Below are positions 20,301 to 28,066 of a stretch of 64,000 nt of DNA, one piece after another (position 1 is the stretch's first letter; every line of letters begins with the position of its first letter). Origin of the DNA: Pseudoxanthomonas dokdonensis. Its GTDB lineage: Bacteria > Pseudomonadota > Gammaproteobacteria > Xanthomonadales > Xanthomonadaceae. Location: positions 62,001-126,000 of the forward strand of contig NZ_LDJL01000007.1 in NCBI RefSeq assembly GCF_001431405.1. The letters run 5' to 3'. The notes under the pieces were generated by a model, which was given only the letters and a program-made list of their open reading frames with translations, did no database searches and was not told where the DNA came from. The translations under genes and the position numbers were made by a program.

Positions 20301-20547
20301 CCGACTTCACGTACATCATGTCCTCGACGCCGTTGATGGCTTCTTCCAGCGGGGTGGCGACGGTCTCGGAGATGACCTTGGGATTGGCGCCGGGATAGAC
20401 CGTGCGCACCACCACCGACGGCGGCACCACTTCGGGATATTCGCCAATCGGCAGCAGCGGGATCGCGATCAGGCCGGCGGCGAAGATCACGATCGACAAC
20501 ACCGCGGCGAAGATCGGCCTGTCGATGAAGAATTTTGAAAAGTCCAT
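17383..20547 (-). CDS. RND multidrug efflux permease, MexF-like
   Basis: A 1054-residue inner-membrane pump of the HAE1 family. The start MDFSKFFIDRPIFAAVL, the EYPEVVPPSVVVR segment and PGANPKVISETVA resemble MexF more than MexB. Twelve membrane segments with two large periplasmic loops are expected; the proton-relay aspartates are visible in GIVVDDAIVVVEN. It exports drugs or metabolites using the proton gradient together with the adaptor (20665) and the outer-membrane channel (15187). The ATG at 20547 is the canonical start. Leftward operon order: adaptor, permease, SDR, channel. Confidence 0.94.
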   Translation of the reverse strand: MDFSKFFIDRPIFAAVLSIVIFAAGLIAIPLLPIGEYPEVVPPSVVVRTVYPGANPKVISETVATPLEEAINGVEDMMYVKSVAGSDGVLSLTVTFKPGTDPDEAAVRVQNRVAQAQARLPEDVRRQGITTQKQSPVFLMVVHLVSKDGKYDSLYLRNYMRLHVKDELARIPGVGDAQQFGGGDYAMRLWLDPDKVAARGLTASDVLRAVREQNVQVSAGQLGAEPMPNGSDFLLPINAKGRLETTEEFGNIVLKSGSDGEIVRLADVARIELAAGDYTLRARLDGQNASAIGIFQAPGANALDIRDAVVGKMDQIRKTLPPGVDIVSIYDTTVFVRDSIKAVITTLLEATLLVVLVVILFLQTWRASIIPLLAVPVSIVGTFAVLYLLGYSINTLTLFGLVLAIGIVVDDAIVVVENVERHIEEGASPLQAAHLAMREVSGPIIAIALVLCAVFVPMAFLTGVTGQFYKQFAVTIAISTVISAINSLTLSPALAAKLLKPHDAAKDAPSRLIDRLFGWLFRPFNRFFNRNSQRYEGAVSRALGKRGAVFLVYLLLLVGAGVMFKAVPAGFIPAQDKQYLIAGVKMPEGASIARTDAVLKKMAAMAMEVDGVAHEVAFPGLNPLQFTNTPNNGVVFFTLDPFDQRHRSAEQITAELNQKFAAISEGFTFAFMPPPIQGLGNGSGWSLFVEDRTRLGYGELQNAVQAFQGAAAQTPGLGFPISSYQANVPQLDADVDRVKAKAQGVPLTELFDTLQTYLGSAYVNDFNMFGRTWQVIAQADAPFRDNVEDIANLRTRNANGEMVPIGSMVDIRQTYGPDPVIRFNGYPAADLLGDADPRVLSSGEAMAKVTELAAQVLPAGMGIDWSDLSYQQATQGKAALVVFPMAVLLAFLVLAALYESWTLPLAVILIVPMTLLSALLGVWLVGGDNNVFVQVGLVVLMGLACKNAILIVEFARELEMQGKGIVESALEACRLRLRPIVMTSVAFIAGTVPLVLSHGAGAEVRSITGVTVFAGMLGVTLFGLFLTPVFYVALRKLSNRPLVSHAPVPAAATH

Positions 20548-20664
20548 GGGTGGATTTCCATGATAAGGAGAAAAAGAGCACCTGCTTCCCCCATCCGGGG
20601 GAAGAGCGTGGCCCCTGCCGGGCAACGCGTGCCCGGGGTGGGGAGTGTTGCCGGTGGTGAAGGC

Positions 20665-21867
20665 TTACTTCACTGCGACGGTCTTGGCCGGGCTGCCATC
20701 CACGCCCATCGCCACCGTCTTGGCATCGACCGGCATGCCGGGGAAGAACACCTTCTGCACGCCGCTGACAATCACCCGATCGTTGCCCGACAGGCCGCTG
20801 TTGACGATGCGCAGGCCACCGGCCATGCGGCCGATCTGCACATCGCGCCGCTGTGCCTTGCCGTCCTTGTCGACCACGTAGACGTACTTGCGATCCTGAT
20901 CAGTCAGTACCGCCTTGTCGTCGACCAGCTTGGCCTCGAAGCGGCCACTGCCGAGCAGGCGCACGCGTGCATACAGGCCCGGCGTGAACAGGCGGTCGGC
21001 GTTGTCCAGCAGCGCCCGCGCGCGGATGGTGCCGGTGCCACGGTCGACCTGGTTGTCGAGGAAGTCGACCACGCCCTCATGCGGGAAGCCCTGTTCGTTG
21101 GCCAGGGCAATCTGTACCGGCACCTTGCCGCCGCGCTCGCTCGGCCGTTCGCCGTCACGCGCCATCTGCTCGTAACGCAGGAATGCGTGCTCGTCGGCAT
21201 CGAAATGCACGTGCACCTTGTCGAGCGAGACCAGCGTGGTCAGCACGCTGGCGCCGTCACCGGCGGTGACCAGATTGCCGGCGGTCACCAGCGCGCGTCC
21301 GGCACGCCCGCTGATCGGCGCGCGCACCTGGGTGAACTCCAGGTTCAAACGCGCCGCATCGACCGCCGCCTGCGCGGCGGCGACGTTGGCGCTGGCCTGG
21401 GCAGCGTTGGCGCTGCGCTGCTCGTACTCTTCGGTCGACAACACCTGCATGTCGGCCAGCTTCCTGGCGCGTGCGGCTTCGCTGCGGCCCAGTTCGGCCT
21501 GGCTGCGGGCACGCGCCAGTTCGGCGTTGGCCTGCGCCAGCGCGGCGCGGTAGCTGCGCGAATCGATGGTGAACAACACGTCGCCCTTGTTGACTTCATC
21601 GCCTTCGACGTAGTTGACCTTGTCGATGTAGCCGGACACGCGTGGCCGCAGGTCGACGCTCTCGACCGCTTCGATGCGGCCGCTGAATTCATCCCACTGG
21701 GTAATCGGTTTGACCAGTACCTTGGCGGCGTTGACCGACGGCGGCGGCGGCGCGGCGGCTTCGCTGGCATTGCCGTTGCAACCGGCCAGCACGGCCAGCG
21801 CCAACAGGCTGAAAGCGCCGAGTGCAAGCGCGCGACGATGGAGGTGGAAGGGGGGGGTGGATGTCAT
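20665..21867 (-). CDS. RND efflux periplasmic adaptor, MexE-like lipoprotein
   Basis: The ATG at 21867 gives a 400-residue lipoprotein with the lipobox LAVLAGC. The membrane-fusion architecture is clear: SGRIEAVESVDLRPRVSGYI (barrel-sandwich hybrid), a coiled-coil hairpin rich in Ala, Arg and Gln (AQANAELARARSQAELGRSEAARARKLAD, about residues 110-160), then beta-barrel parts (APISGRAGRALV). First gene of the pump operon. The 174-bp leader carries a SoxR box at 22024-22041. Upstream in-frame codons exist but lack the lipoprotein signal at the start. Confidence 0.93.
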   Translation of the reverse strand: MTSTPPFHLHRRALALGAFSLLALAVLAGCNGNASEAAAPPPPSVNAAKVLVKPITQWDEFSGRIEAVESVDLRPRVSGYIDKVNYVEGDEVNKGDVLFTIDSRSYRAALAQANAELARARSQAELGRSEAARARKLADMQVLSTEEYEQRSANAAQASANVAAAQAAVDAARLNLEFTQVRAPISGRAGRALVTAGNLVTAGDGASVLTTLVSLDKVHVHFDADEHAFLRYEQMARDGERPSERGGKVPVQIALANEQGFPHEGVVDFLDNQVDRGTGTIRARALLDNADRLFTPGLYARVRLLGSGRFEAKLVDDKAVLTDQDRKYVYVVDKDGKAQRRDVQIGRMAGGLRIVNSGLSGNDRVIVSGVQKVFFPGMPVDAKTVAMGVDGSPAKTVAVK

Positions 21868-22023
21868 GGCAGCGGTTCTCGTGGGGAGAGAAAGGAAAGT
21901 GGAGACAATGGATGGAAAGGTTCGGTGCATGGCCAGTCCTTGCTGTTGGACGCGTGGTTCCGTGGAGCACAACGTGCGTGGGTAGTGGGGTGGTCGCGAC
22001 GGCGGCAGGCGCATAGCCTGCAA

Positions 22024-22041
22024 CCTCAAGCAAACTTCAGG
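22024..22041 (-). promoter_or_regulatory. SoxR box upstream of the RND efflux operon
   Basis: CCTCAAGCAAACTTCAGG matches the SoxR pattern CCTCAAG-N4-CTTGAGG with one mismatch in the outer arms. On the minus strand TTGACC precedes it, with a 19-bp gap to CAGGCT, a poor -10 as expected for an activated promoter. The site touches the stop codon of the SDR gene at 22042 and lies about 157 bp before the adaptor start. Its similarity to the box at 12387 supports both assignments. Confidence 0.75.
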
Positions 22042-22851
22042 TCAAGCGCTATCGGTGTTGGAAAACGGCGGGCAGGCCGCGTCATGCGGCGCGGGAAAAT
22101 CGGCGAACATCAGCCCGGCAGGTGCCGGTGGCGGCTGCTCGCCATTGAAAGAGACGATGGTCGGCAACGCGGATCTACATGGATTGAGCAGGCTGACCGC
22201 GCGCCGACCGACGGCCAGTGCGGTCGGCCATTGCGCACAGGCATGGCCGGCATTGGCCGGGGTCGACAACGGTTGGTCGATCGACAGCAACTGCACGCGC
22301 ACGCCCAGGCTCAGGGCTTCCTCATGCAGCACCTGCACCAGCATCCGCATCGCCGCGGCGGTAATCGAACTGTGGCCATAGCCGGACCAGCCACGTTCGG
22401 CATAGGGCCCGCCGAGGATGATGTAGTGCGCCGGCCGCCCGTTGCGCTGGCGCGCCTGCGCCAGCAGCGGCAGCAGGTGACGTGCCGCGGCCAGGTGCGG
22501 CAGCAGATCCTGTTCCAGTTTCTGCTTCAGGAACGCGACCGGCTGATCCAGCAGGCGGCCCGCGTGCAGCGGTGTGGCGATGCTGGCGAACACGTGCTGG
22601 ATGGTGCTGCCGTCGCGGCGCAGTTTCGCGGCCAGGCGCGCGGCGGCGCGATCGTCGCTGATGCAGCCCGACTCCAGGATCCGCAACGCCGGCTCGTCGG
22701 CATGGCGCTGGGCCAGCGCCTGCATGCGCGGACTGTCGCGGCCCACTGCCAGCACCGGGCAGCCGACTTCCAGCAACGCATCGACCACGCCCATGCCGGC
22801 GGTGCCACCGGCACCCAGGACCAGCGCGGCGGGATTGACTATCCCGCTCAT
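22042..22851 (-). CDS. SDR-like Rossmann-fold oxidoreductase
   Basis: A 269-residue protein with an N-terminal nucleotide motif variant, LGAGGTAGMGVVDALL. An SDR-like central part includes GPYAERGWSGYGHSSITAAAMRML in place of the usual Y-x3-K, so the catalytic residues are not clearly standard. The start has a strong GGGAGG ribosome-binding site. It lies between the divergent LysR gene and the SoxR-box promoter of the pump operon, and could form the head of a longer leftward transcript. Function unknown. Confidence 0.78.
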   Translation of the reverse strand: MSGIVNPAALVLGAGGTAGMGVVDALLEVGCPVLAVGRDSPRMQALAQRHADEPALRILESGCISDDRAAARLAAKLRRDGSTIQHVFASIATPLHAGRLLDQPVAFLKQKLEQDLLPHLAAARHLLPLLAQARQRNGRPAHYIILGGPYAERGWSGYGHSSITAAAMRMLVQVLHEEALSLGVRVQLLSIDQPLSTPANAGHACAQWPTALAVGRRAVSLLNPCRSALPTIVSFNGEQPPPAPAGLMFADFPAPHDAACPPFSNTDSA

Positions 22852-23134
22852 GGGATTTTTCCTCCCGCGGTTGGGACAACCAGCGCGGTGGTGCTGGGCC
22901 GGAACCCGTGTTGGCGGGAATCGTGGCCGCCACTGCGCTGCCGCCTGGGGGAGGTGCTGAACTCGCGCACAGCCTTGGCCGGCCGTGCTTTCAGCGCCAC
23001 CAGATCGGGCGCTGGCAGGGCGCGTGGCGATGGCACGGCGCGGAACAGAAGGGGCAGGAGCAGCAGCGGCGACATGATGGCGGCAACGTGGCGGGATTCG
23101 ACGGCGGCCAAGGTATCGCTAAAAAAGGGACTTG

Positions 23135-23159
23135 ATTAGTCCGGATTTAAGGGAATAAT
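23135..23159. promoter_or_regulatory. candidate LysR operator in the 22852-23242 divergent region
   Basis: The 390-bp gap between the SDR gene and the LysR gene holds no convincing gene. Its AT-richer end contains an inverted repeat, ATTAGTCC at 23135-23142 and GGAATAAT at 23152-23159 (7 of 8 positions complementary, 9-bp spacer). LysR-type regulators commonly bind such sites next to their own divergent promoter. Inference only. Confidence 0.4.
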
Positions 23160-23242
23160 AATCCCGCAGACGGTCCAATGTGCTTTTTGTCTCTATCCAG
23201 CCGCGCCTTCTCCCGCCATTCCCCATTCCCCCCGGAGCCGTC

Positions 23243-24319
23243 ATGAGCCACGATCTCAACGACACCCTGATTTTCGTCAAGGTGGTCGAGCAGGGCAGTT
23301 TCATCGCTGCTGCCAAAATCCTCGGCCAGCCCAAGACCACGGTCAGCCGCAAGGTGCAGGAACTCGAAGTGCGGCTGGGCGCGCAACTGCTCCATCGCAC
23401 CACCCGCAAGCTGGGCCTGACCGAAGCCGGCAAGGTCTACTACGAACACTGCCAGCGCATCGCCAGCCATCTGAGCGAAGCCGAAAGCGCGGTCAGCCAG
23501 TTGCAGGCCGGTCCGCGTGGCTGGTTGCGGTTCACCGCGCCGTATTCCATCGGCATTGATCGGATCGCGCCATTGCTCGGCGAATTCCATGCCCGCTATC
23601 CGGAAATCCGCGTCGACATGCTGTTGACCAATGACACCCTGGATCTGGTCGGCAAGGAAATCGATGTCGCCCTGCGCCTGGGCAGCCTGCCCGATTCCAA
23701 CCTGATTGCGCGCCGGCTGGCGGTGCTGCGCACCCAGGTCTATGCCAGCAGCAGTTACATCGAACAACACGGCGAACCTTTGACCCCGGATGACCTCAAG
23801 CACCATCGGGCATTGGCGATGTCCAAGCACCATCGCGGCGGCAGTTACGCCTGGGGCCTGCACGATGGCGAGCAGCTGGTCGAATTCCCGATCAATCCGA
23901 TCCTGGTCGCCAACGATCCGGCTGCGCTGAAGGGCGCGTTGCTGTGCGGCGAAGGGCTGATGCTGACCGCCGACGTGATGGTGCGGCAGTATGCCGAACA
24001 GGGTTACGTGCGGCGCGTGCTGGCCGGCTGGACCGGTCCGGAATACGAATTGAACGCGGTGTTCCCGCAGGGCCACGTGCAATCGCCGAAGGTGCGCGCG
24101 TTCGTCGATTTCCTGGTCGAACGGGTCAACCTCGATGTCGACGTGATGGAAAACCTGTGCCCGAGCATGCAGGGCCGTTGTTACCGCAGCGACAGCGAAA
24201 GCGGCGAAGTGGTCAAGCAGGAAATGACCAAGATCCGCAAGGCCGTGGTCGATGGCGACCGCCCCTCGCCGTATGCACCAGTGCCGTCAGCCGTGCCGGT
24301 GGTAGCGGAGCGCGACTGA
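23243..24319 (+). CDS. LysR-family transcriptional regulator
   Basis: A 358-residue regulator. The winged helix-turn-helix is in the first 65 residues (LIFVKVVEQGSFIAAAKILGQ, then TTVSRKVQELE and RTTRKLGLTEAG), followed by the periplasmic-binding-protein-like effector domain (GWLRFTAPYSIGIDRIAPLL). It belongs to the CrgA/DmlR-like branch by sequence feel. The C-terminal tail of about 55 residues beyond the effector domain is longer than usual. It is divergent from the SDR gene at 22042 and is the natural candidate to regulate it and perhaps the RND operon, as MexT does for mexEF-oprN; that is inference. Confidence 0.92.
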   Translation: MSHDLNDTLIFVKVVEQGSFIAAAKILGQPKTTVSRKVQELEVRLGAQLLHRTTRKLGLTEAGKVYYEHCQRIASHLSEAESAVSQLQAGPRGWLRFTAPYSIGIDRIAPLLGEFHARYPEIRVDMLLTNDTLDLVGKEIDVALRLGSLPDSNLIARRLAVLRTQVYASSSYIEQHGEPLTPDDLKHHRALAMSKHHRGGSYAWGLHDGEQLVEFPINPILVANDPAALKGALLCGEGLMLTADVMVRQYAEQGYVRRVLAGWTGPEYELNAVFPQGHVQSPKVRAFVDFLVERVNLDVDVMENLCPSMQGRCYRSDSESGEVVKQEMTKIRKAVVDGDRPSPYAPVPSAVPVVAERD

Positions 24320-24463
24320 CGGCACAGGCCGCGTGACACCGGCCTGCCCGCTCCTGATCCCTGCCTGCGGCGACTAACGCGTGCCAGCAAACGCGGCTGA
24401 CACGAGACGGGAAAGTGCGGTCATCAAGCCCGACAACACCGCCGGGTCCTAGCCAATCGCTTT

Positions 24464-24760
24464 GCCAGGAAGCGCCAAGGTCGTCCGGCTTGCCAGAAAG
24501 CACCAATGTCGTCCGGCTTGCCAGGAAGCGCCAAGGTCGTCGGGCTTGCCAGAAAGCGCCAATGTCGTCCGGCTGCCAGAAAGCGCCAATATCGTCCGGC
24601 TGCCAGGAAGTGCCAAGGTCGTCCGGCTTGCCAGAAAGCACCAATGTCGTCCGGCTGCCAGGAAGCGCCAAGGTCGTCCGTTTTGCCAGGAAGCACCAAT
24701 GTCGTCTGGCCCGCCAGGAATGGCCAACGTCATCCGTTTTGCCAGAAAGCACCAATGTCG
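24464..24760. repeat. 28-bp tandem repeat array, eleven units
   Basis: Eleven head-to-tail copies of a 27- or 28-bp unit start at 24464, 24492, 24520, 24548, 24575, 24602, 24630, 24657, 24685, 24713 and 24741. Each begins GCCAG and contains (A/T)CGTC. Two flavours, with core GGAAGCGCCAAGG or GAAAGCACCAATG, tend to alternate, which points to duplication of a two-unit block. Mixed 27/28 lengths break every reading frame, so it is not coding. It fills most of the 549-bp gap between the LysR and pyrophosphatase genes. Confidence 0.92.
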
Positions 24761-24839
24761 TCATCCCGGCGAACGCCGGGATCCAGCCTTTGCCCACTGC
24801 TGAGCAAACACTGGAACCCTGCGAACGCCGCAATGACGA
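24758..24839. repeat. REP-like palindromic element
   Basis: An 82-bp element bounded by TCGTCAT and ATGACGA, with a perfect inner hairpin (ATCCCGGC / GCCGGGAT, GAAC loop). It resembles the widespread dispersed bacterial palindrome whose false translation on the minus strand reads WIPAFAGMT. It abuts the last unit of the 28-bp tandem array. Confidence 0.75.
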
Positions 24840-24868
24840 TGACAGGCACGCTGCCGTGAGCGCGCTGC

Positions 24869-27289
24869 TTAGCGCACCTGCACCTCGACCCGGCGCGCTT
24901 CCATCGGATCACCGTCGCCGGTGGTTTCGACCGGTTTTTCCAGTGCGATCCGATCTTCGCTGACACCGTTGACCAGCAGCCACTGCGCGATTGCTTGCGC
25001 ACGCTGCTTGGACAGTTCCTGGTTGAACGCGGCGTCACCACTGCGATCATGGAAGCCGGAGACACTGGCGCGACTGGCCGGATCGGTGTGCAGGCGGCCC
25101 AGCACAGCGCTCAGGCGGGTGCTGGCATCGGCCGGCACCACCGCCGAACCGACATCGAAGTAGACCTTGGCCAAGCGATCATCGACCGTACTGGCCGGCG
25201 CATGCGCGGCGCTCACTGCCGACGCCGACACCACGCCATCACCGCCCAGCCAACCATTGACCGGCAGCACCGGTACCAGCAGCAGGGCAACGATGTTGAT
25301 GATCTTGATCAGTGGGTTGATCGCCGGACCGGCGGTGTCCTTGTACGGATCACCCACGGTGTCGCCGGTGACCGCGGCCTTGTGTGCTTCCGAACCTTTG
25401 CCACCGTGATGGCCATCTTCGATGTACTTCTTGGCGTTGTCCCAGGCACCGCCACCGGTGGTCATCGAAATCGCCACGAACAGGCCGGTGACGATGGTGC
25501 CGATCAGCAACCCCCCCAGCGCCTGCGGACCGAGCAGCAGACCGACGATCACCGGTACCACCACCGGCAACAGGGACGGCAGGATCATTTCCTTGATCGC
25601 CGACTTGGTCAGCAGATCCACCGCCTTGCTGTAATCGGGCTTGCCGGTGCCGGCCATGATGCCGGGGATCTCGCGGAACTGGCGGCGCACTTCCTCGACC
25701 ACGCTGCCGGCGGCGCGGCCAACGGCTTCCATCGCCATCGCCCCGAACAGATACGGAATCAGGCCGCCAATCAGCAGGCCGATGATGACCATGTGGTTGG
25801 ACAGGTCAAAGGTAAACACGGTGCCCGGATGGGCGGTCTGCAGGTTGTGGGTGTAGTCGGCAAACAGCACCAGCGCGGCCAACGCCGCCGAACCGATCGC
25901 GTAGCCTTTGGTTACCGCCTTGGTGGTGTTGCCGACCGCGTCCAGCGGATCGGTGATGTTGCGGATTTCCGGCGGCAACTCGGCCATCTCGGCGATCCCG
26001 CCGGCGTTGTCGGTGATCGGCCCGTAGGCATCGAGGGCGACGATCATGCCGGCCATCGACAGCATCGCGGTGGCGGCAATGGCAATCCCGTACAGGCCAC
26101 CGAGTGCGTAGGAACCCCAGATCGCGATGCACACCGCAATCACCGGCCAGGCAGTGGATTTCATCGAGATGCCAAGGCCGGCGATGATGTTGGTGCCGTG
26201 GCCGGTGGTCGATGCCGCCGCCACATGCTGCACCGGCTTGTACTGGGTGCCGGTGTAGTACTCGGTGATCCAGACGATGACGCCGGTCAGCGCCAGCCCG
26301 ATCAGCGCGCAGCCGTACAACGGCAGCGGGCCGTAACTGGAGTCGGCCATCAACTGGGTGGTGATCGGATAGAACGCGATCGCCGCCAGCACCGCCGACA
26401 CCACCACGCCCTTGTACAGCGCGCCCATGATCGAGCCGCCTTCCTTGACCTTGACGAACAGCGCACCAATGATCGAAGCGATGATCGAGACCCCGCCCAG
26501 CACCAGCGGGTACAGCACCGCATTGCGGCCGACATCAGCCATCATCAGCCCGCCCAGCAGCATCGTGGCGATGACGGTGACCGCATAGGTTTCGAAAAGA
26601 TCCGCGGCCATGCCGGCGCAGTCACCGACGTTGTCGCCGACGTTGTCGGCAATCACCGCCGGGTTGCGCGGGTCGTCCTCGGGGATGCCGGCTTCGACCT
26701 TGCCGACCAGATCCGCGCCGACGTCGGCACCCTTGGTGAAGATGCCGCCACCGAGGCGGGCGAAGATTGAGATCAGCGAACTGCCGAACGCCAGCCCGAC
26801 CAGCGCATGCAGCGCGGGTTCGCCCTGGATGCCAAACCTGCCCAGCAGCAGATAGTAACCGGCCACCCCCAGCAGACCCAGCCCGACCACCAGCATGCCG
26901 GTGATGGCGCCGCCACGAAAGGCCACGTCCATGGCCGCGCCCATGCCTTTGCGGGCCGCTTCGGCGGTTCGTACGTTGGCCCGCACCGAGACATTCATGC
27001 CGATGTAGCCGGCGGCGCCGGACAGCACCGCACCGAGCAGGAAGCCGATCGCGGTCGGCCAGTTGAGGAAGATCCCGACCAGCACGAACAGGACCGCGCC
27101 GGCGATGGCGATGGTGGTGTATTGCCGGTTGAGATAGGCCTTGGCGCCTTCCTGTACCGCTGCTGCGATTTCCTGCATGCGGGCATTGCCGGCAGGTTGC
27201 CTGAGAATCCAGCGAGCGGAAAAAATACCGTAGATGATTGCGATTGCCGCGCATGCCAGCGCGAGCGCCAGACCATATTGTTCCAGCAT
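24869..27289 (-). CDS. hppA: H+-translocating membrane pyrophosphatase with C-terminal OmpA-like domain
   Basis: Hydrolyses PPi and pumps protons across the inner membrane. From ATG 27289 (GGGAGGGGTC upstream) the protein has 806 residues, about 100 more than typical. The first ~690 are the multi-spanning pump, with the Asp-rich substrate motif [31 protein letters not shown] carries the Lys that marks K+-independent enzymes. Residues of about 707-806 form an OmpA-like domain ([32 protein letters not shown]). With an even number of membrane segments and the C-terminus outside, this tail could bind peptidoglycan. A PPi-type phosphofructokinase lies about 1.8 kb upstream. Confidence 0.93.
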   Translation of the reverse strand: MLEQYGLALALACAAIAIIYGIFSARWILRQPAGNARMQEIAAAVQEGAKAYLNRQYTTIAIAGAVLFVLVGIFLNWPTAIGFLLGAVLSGAAGYIGMNVSVRANVRTAEAARKGMGAAMDVAFRGGAITGMLVVGLGLLGVAGYYLLLGRFGIQGEPALHALVGLAFGSSLISIFARLGGGIFTKGADVGADLVGKVEAGIPEDDPRNPAVIADNVGDNVGDCAGMAADLFETYAVTVIATMLLGGLMMADVGRNAVLYPLVLGGVSIIASIIGALFVKVKEGGSIMGALYKGVVVSAVLAAIAFYPITTQLMADSSYGPLPLYGCALIGLALTGVIVWITEYYTGTQYKPVQHVAAASTTGHGTNIIAGLGISMKSTAWPVIAVCIAIWGSYALGGLYGIAIAATAMLSMAGMIVALDAYGPITDNAGGIAEMAELPPEIRNITDPLDAVGNTTKAVTKGYAIGSAALAALVLFADYTHNLQTAHPGTVFTFDLSNHMVIIGLLIGGLIPYLFGAMAMEAVGRAAGSVVEEVRRQFREIPGIMAGTGKPDYSKAVDLLTKSAIKEMILPSLLPVVVPVIVGLLLGPQALGGLLIGTIVTGLFVAISMTTGGGAWDNAKKYIEDGHHGGKGSEAHKAAVTGDTVGDPYKDTAGPAINPLIKIINIVALLLVPVLPVNGWLGGDGVVSASAVSAAHAPASTVDDRLAKVYFDVGSAVVPADASTRLSAVLGRLHTDPASRASVSGFHDRSGDAAFNQELSKQRAQAIAQWLLVNGVSEDRIALEKPVETTGDGDPMEARRVEVQVR

Positions 27290-27532
27290 GACCCCTCCCA
27301 GGTTGATGGATGTCGCCCCGCCAAAAGCAGGAAACGCCGAACCCAATCCCATGGAGCCTGTTGAACGATTGGGTACTTCCACCGCGGCCCGGCCGCGATG
27401 TCATCCGACGTGTTCACACAATCTCTGGAGCGCCTCGAGTATGCCCGCTGCGGTGGCGGCCCGCCAGCTGCGAAGGCGCTGTTCAGGCCGGTCGTGCCAG
27501 CCTTGTCCGCTGTTGTCTGCAGAGGTCAAACC

Positions 27533-28066
27533 ATGCGAACCCCCATCGCTTTGTTGATGATCACCATGGCCGGCTGGTCGCTGTCGGCCAGCGCCGCGCA
27601 AGCCGCGGCCGAACCCCAGCCGGAAATCCAGCGCCCGGTCGGCAAAGCCCAGTCGGTGGGCCAGGTGCATACCATCCGCCAGATTCCCGAAGCCTGCGTG
27701 CGACTGGAAGGCGCCTTCACCGGCCAGGCCAGCCAGCCCTATCGCTATCACGTTACCCGCACCAGCGAGCAATGCCAGCCGCGCGCGCGACTGGTCGATT
27801 ACGCCAAAGCGCGCCCGTCGGAAGCCAGCGGCTGGAAATTGAACGATGTGATCCGCATCCCCAGCGCGGCCTGCCCAAGCCAGCAGGCGGTGGTGCGGGT
27901 ATGGCGGATGCCCGAAGCCAGCAACGCGCCGGCACCGGACGGCCAGGGCCAGACCCGCGTCTACCTGGAAGACGCCAAGAAGGACATCGCCTCCGGCAAG
28001 GTCGCCAACGCCCGGATTCCGCTGTACGCGGCCGGCATGAAACTGGAAGGCGACGCCTGCCCGTAG
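27533..28066 (+). CDS. hypothetical exported protein
   Basis: ATG 27533 begins a signal peptide (MRTPIALLMITMAGWSLSASAAQA), with AGAGGT upstream; the full product has 177 residues. The mature part has no membrane segment; cysteines in EACVRLEGAF, SEQCQPR, SAACPS and GDACP could form two disulphides, fitting a periplasmic or secreted location. I do not recognise a family. Its TAG stop codon is part of the first GTAG of the REP array that follows, so the array begins exactly at the gene end. Confidence 0.8.
   Translation: MRTPIALLMITMAGWSLSASAAQAAAEPQPEIQRPVGKAQSVGQVHTIRQIPEACVRLEGAFTGQASQPYRYHVTRTSEQCQPRARLVDYAKARPSEASGWKLNDVIRIPSAACPSQQAVVRVWRMPEASNAPAPDGQGQTRVYLEDAKKDIASGKVANARIPLYAAGMKLEGDACP

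Noticed and set aside
22848-23111. 87-residue frame upstream of the SDR gene, ending at its ATG
   Set aside because: The ATGA overlap looks like coupling, but there is no ribosome-binding site, no family resemblance, and Arg/Pro/Ser-rich composition typical of a shadow frame.
20560-23139. 859-residue plus-strand frame opposite the adaptor and SDR genes
   Set aside because: Antisense shadow spanning two real genes and the SoxR box; no recognisable domain.
24464-24760. CRISPR array
   Set aside because: Units are directly abutting 27-28-bp repeats with no unique spacers, and no cas gene is near.
24213-24833. Open frames of up to 206 residues on the minus strand across the 28-bp array (WIPAFAGMT... 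and repeated TDDIGAFW-like blocks)
   Set aside because: WIPAFAGMT is the well-known false translation of a dispersed palindrome, and the rest is tandem-repeat DNA that overlaps the end of the LysR gene.
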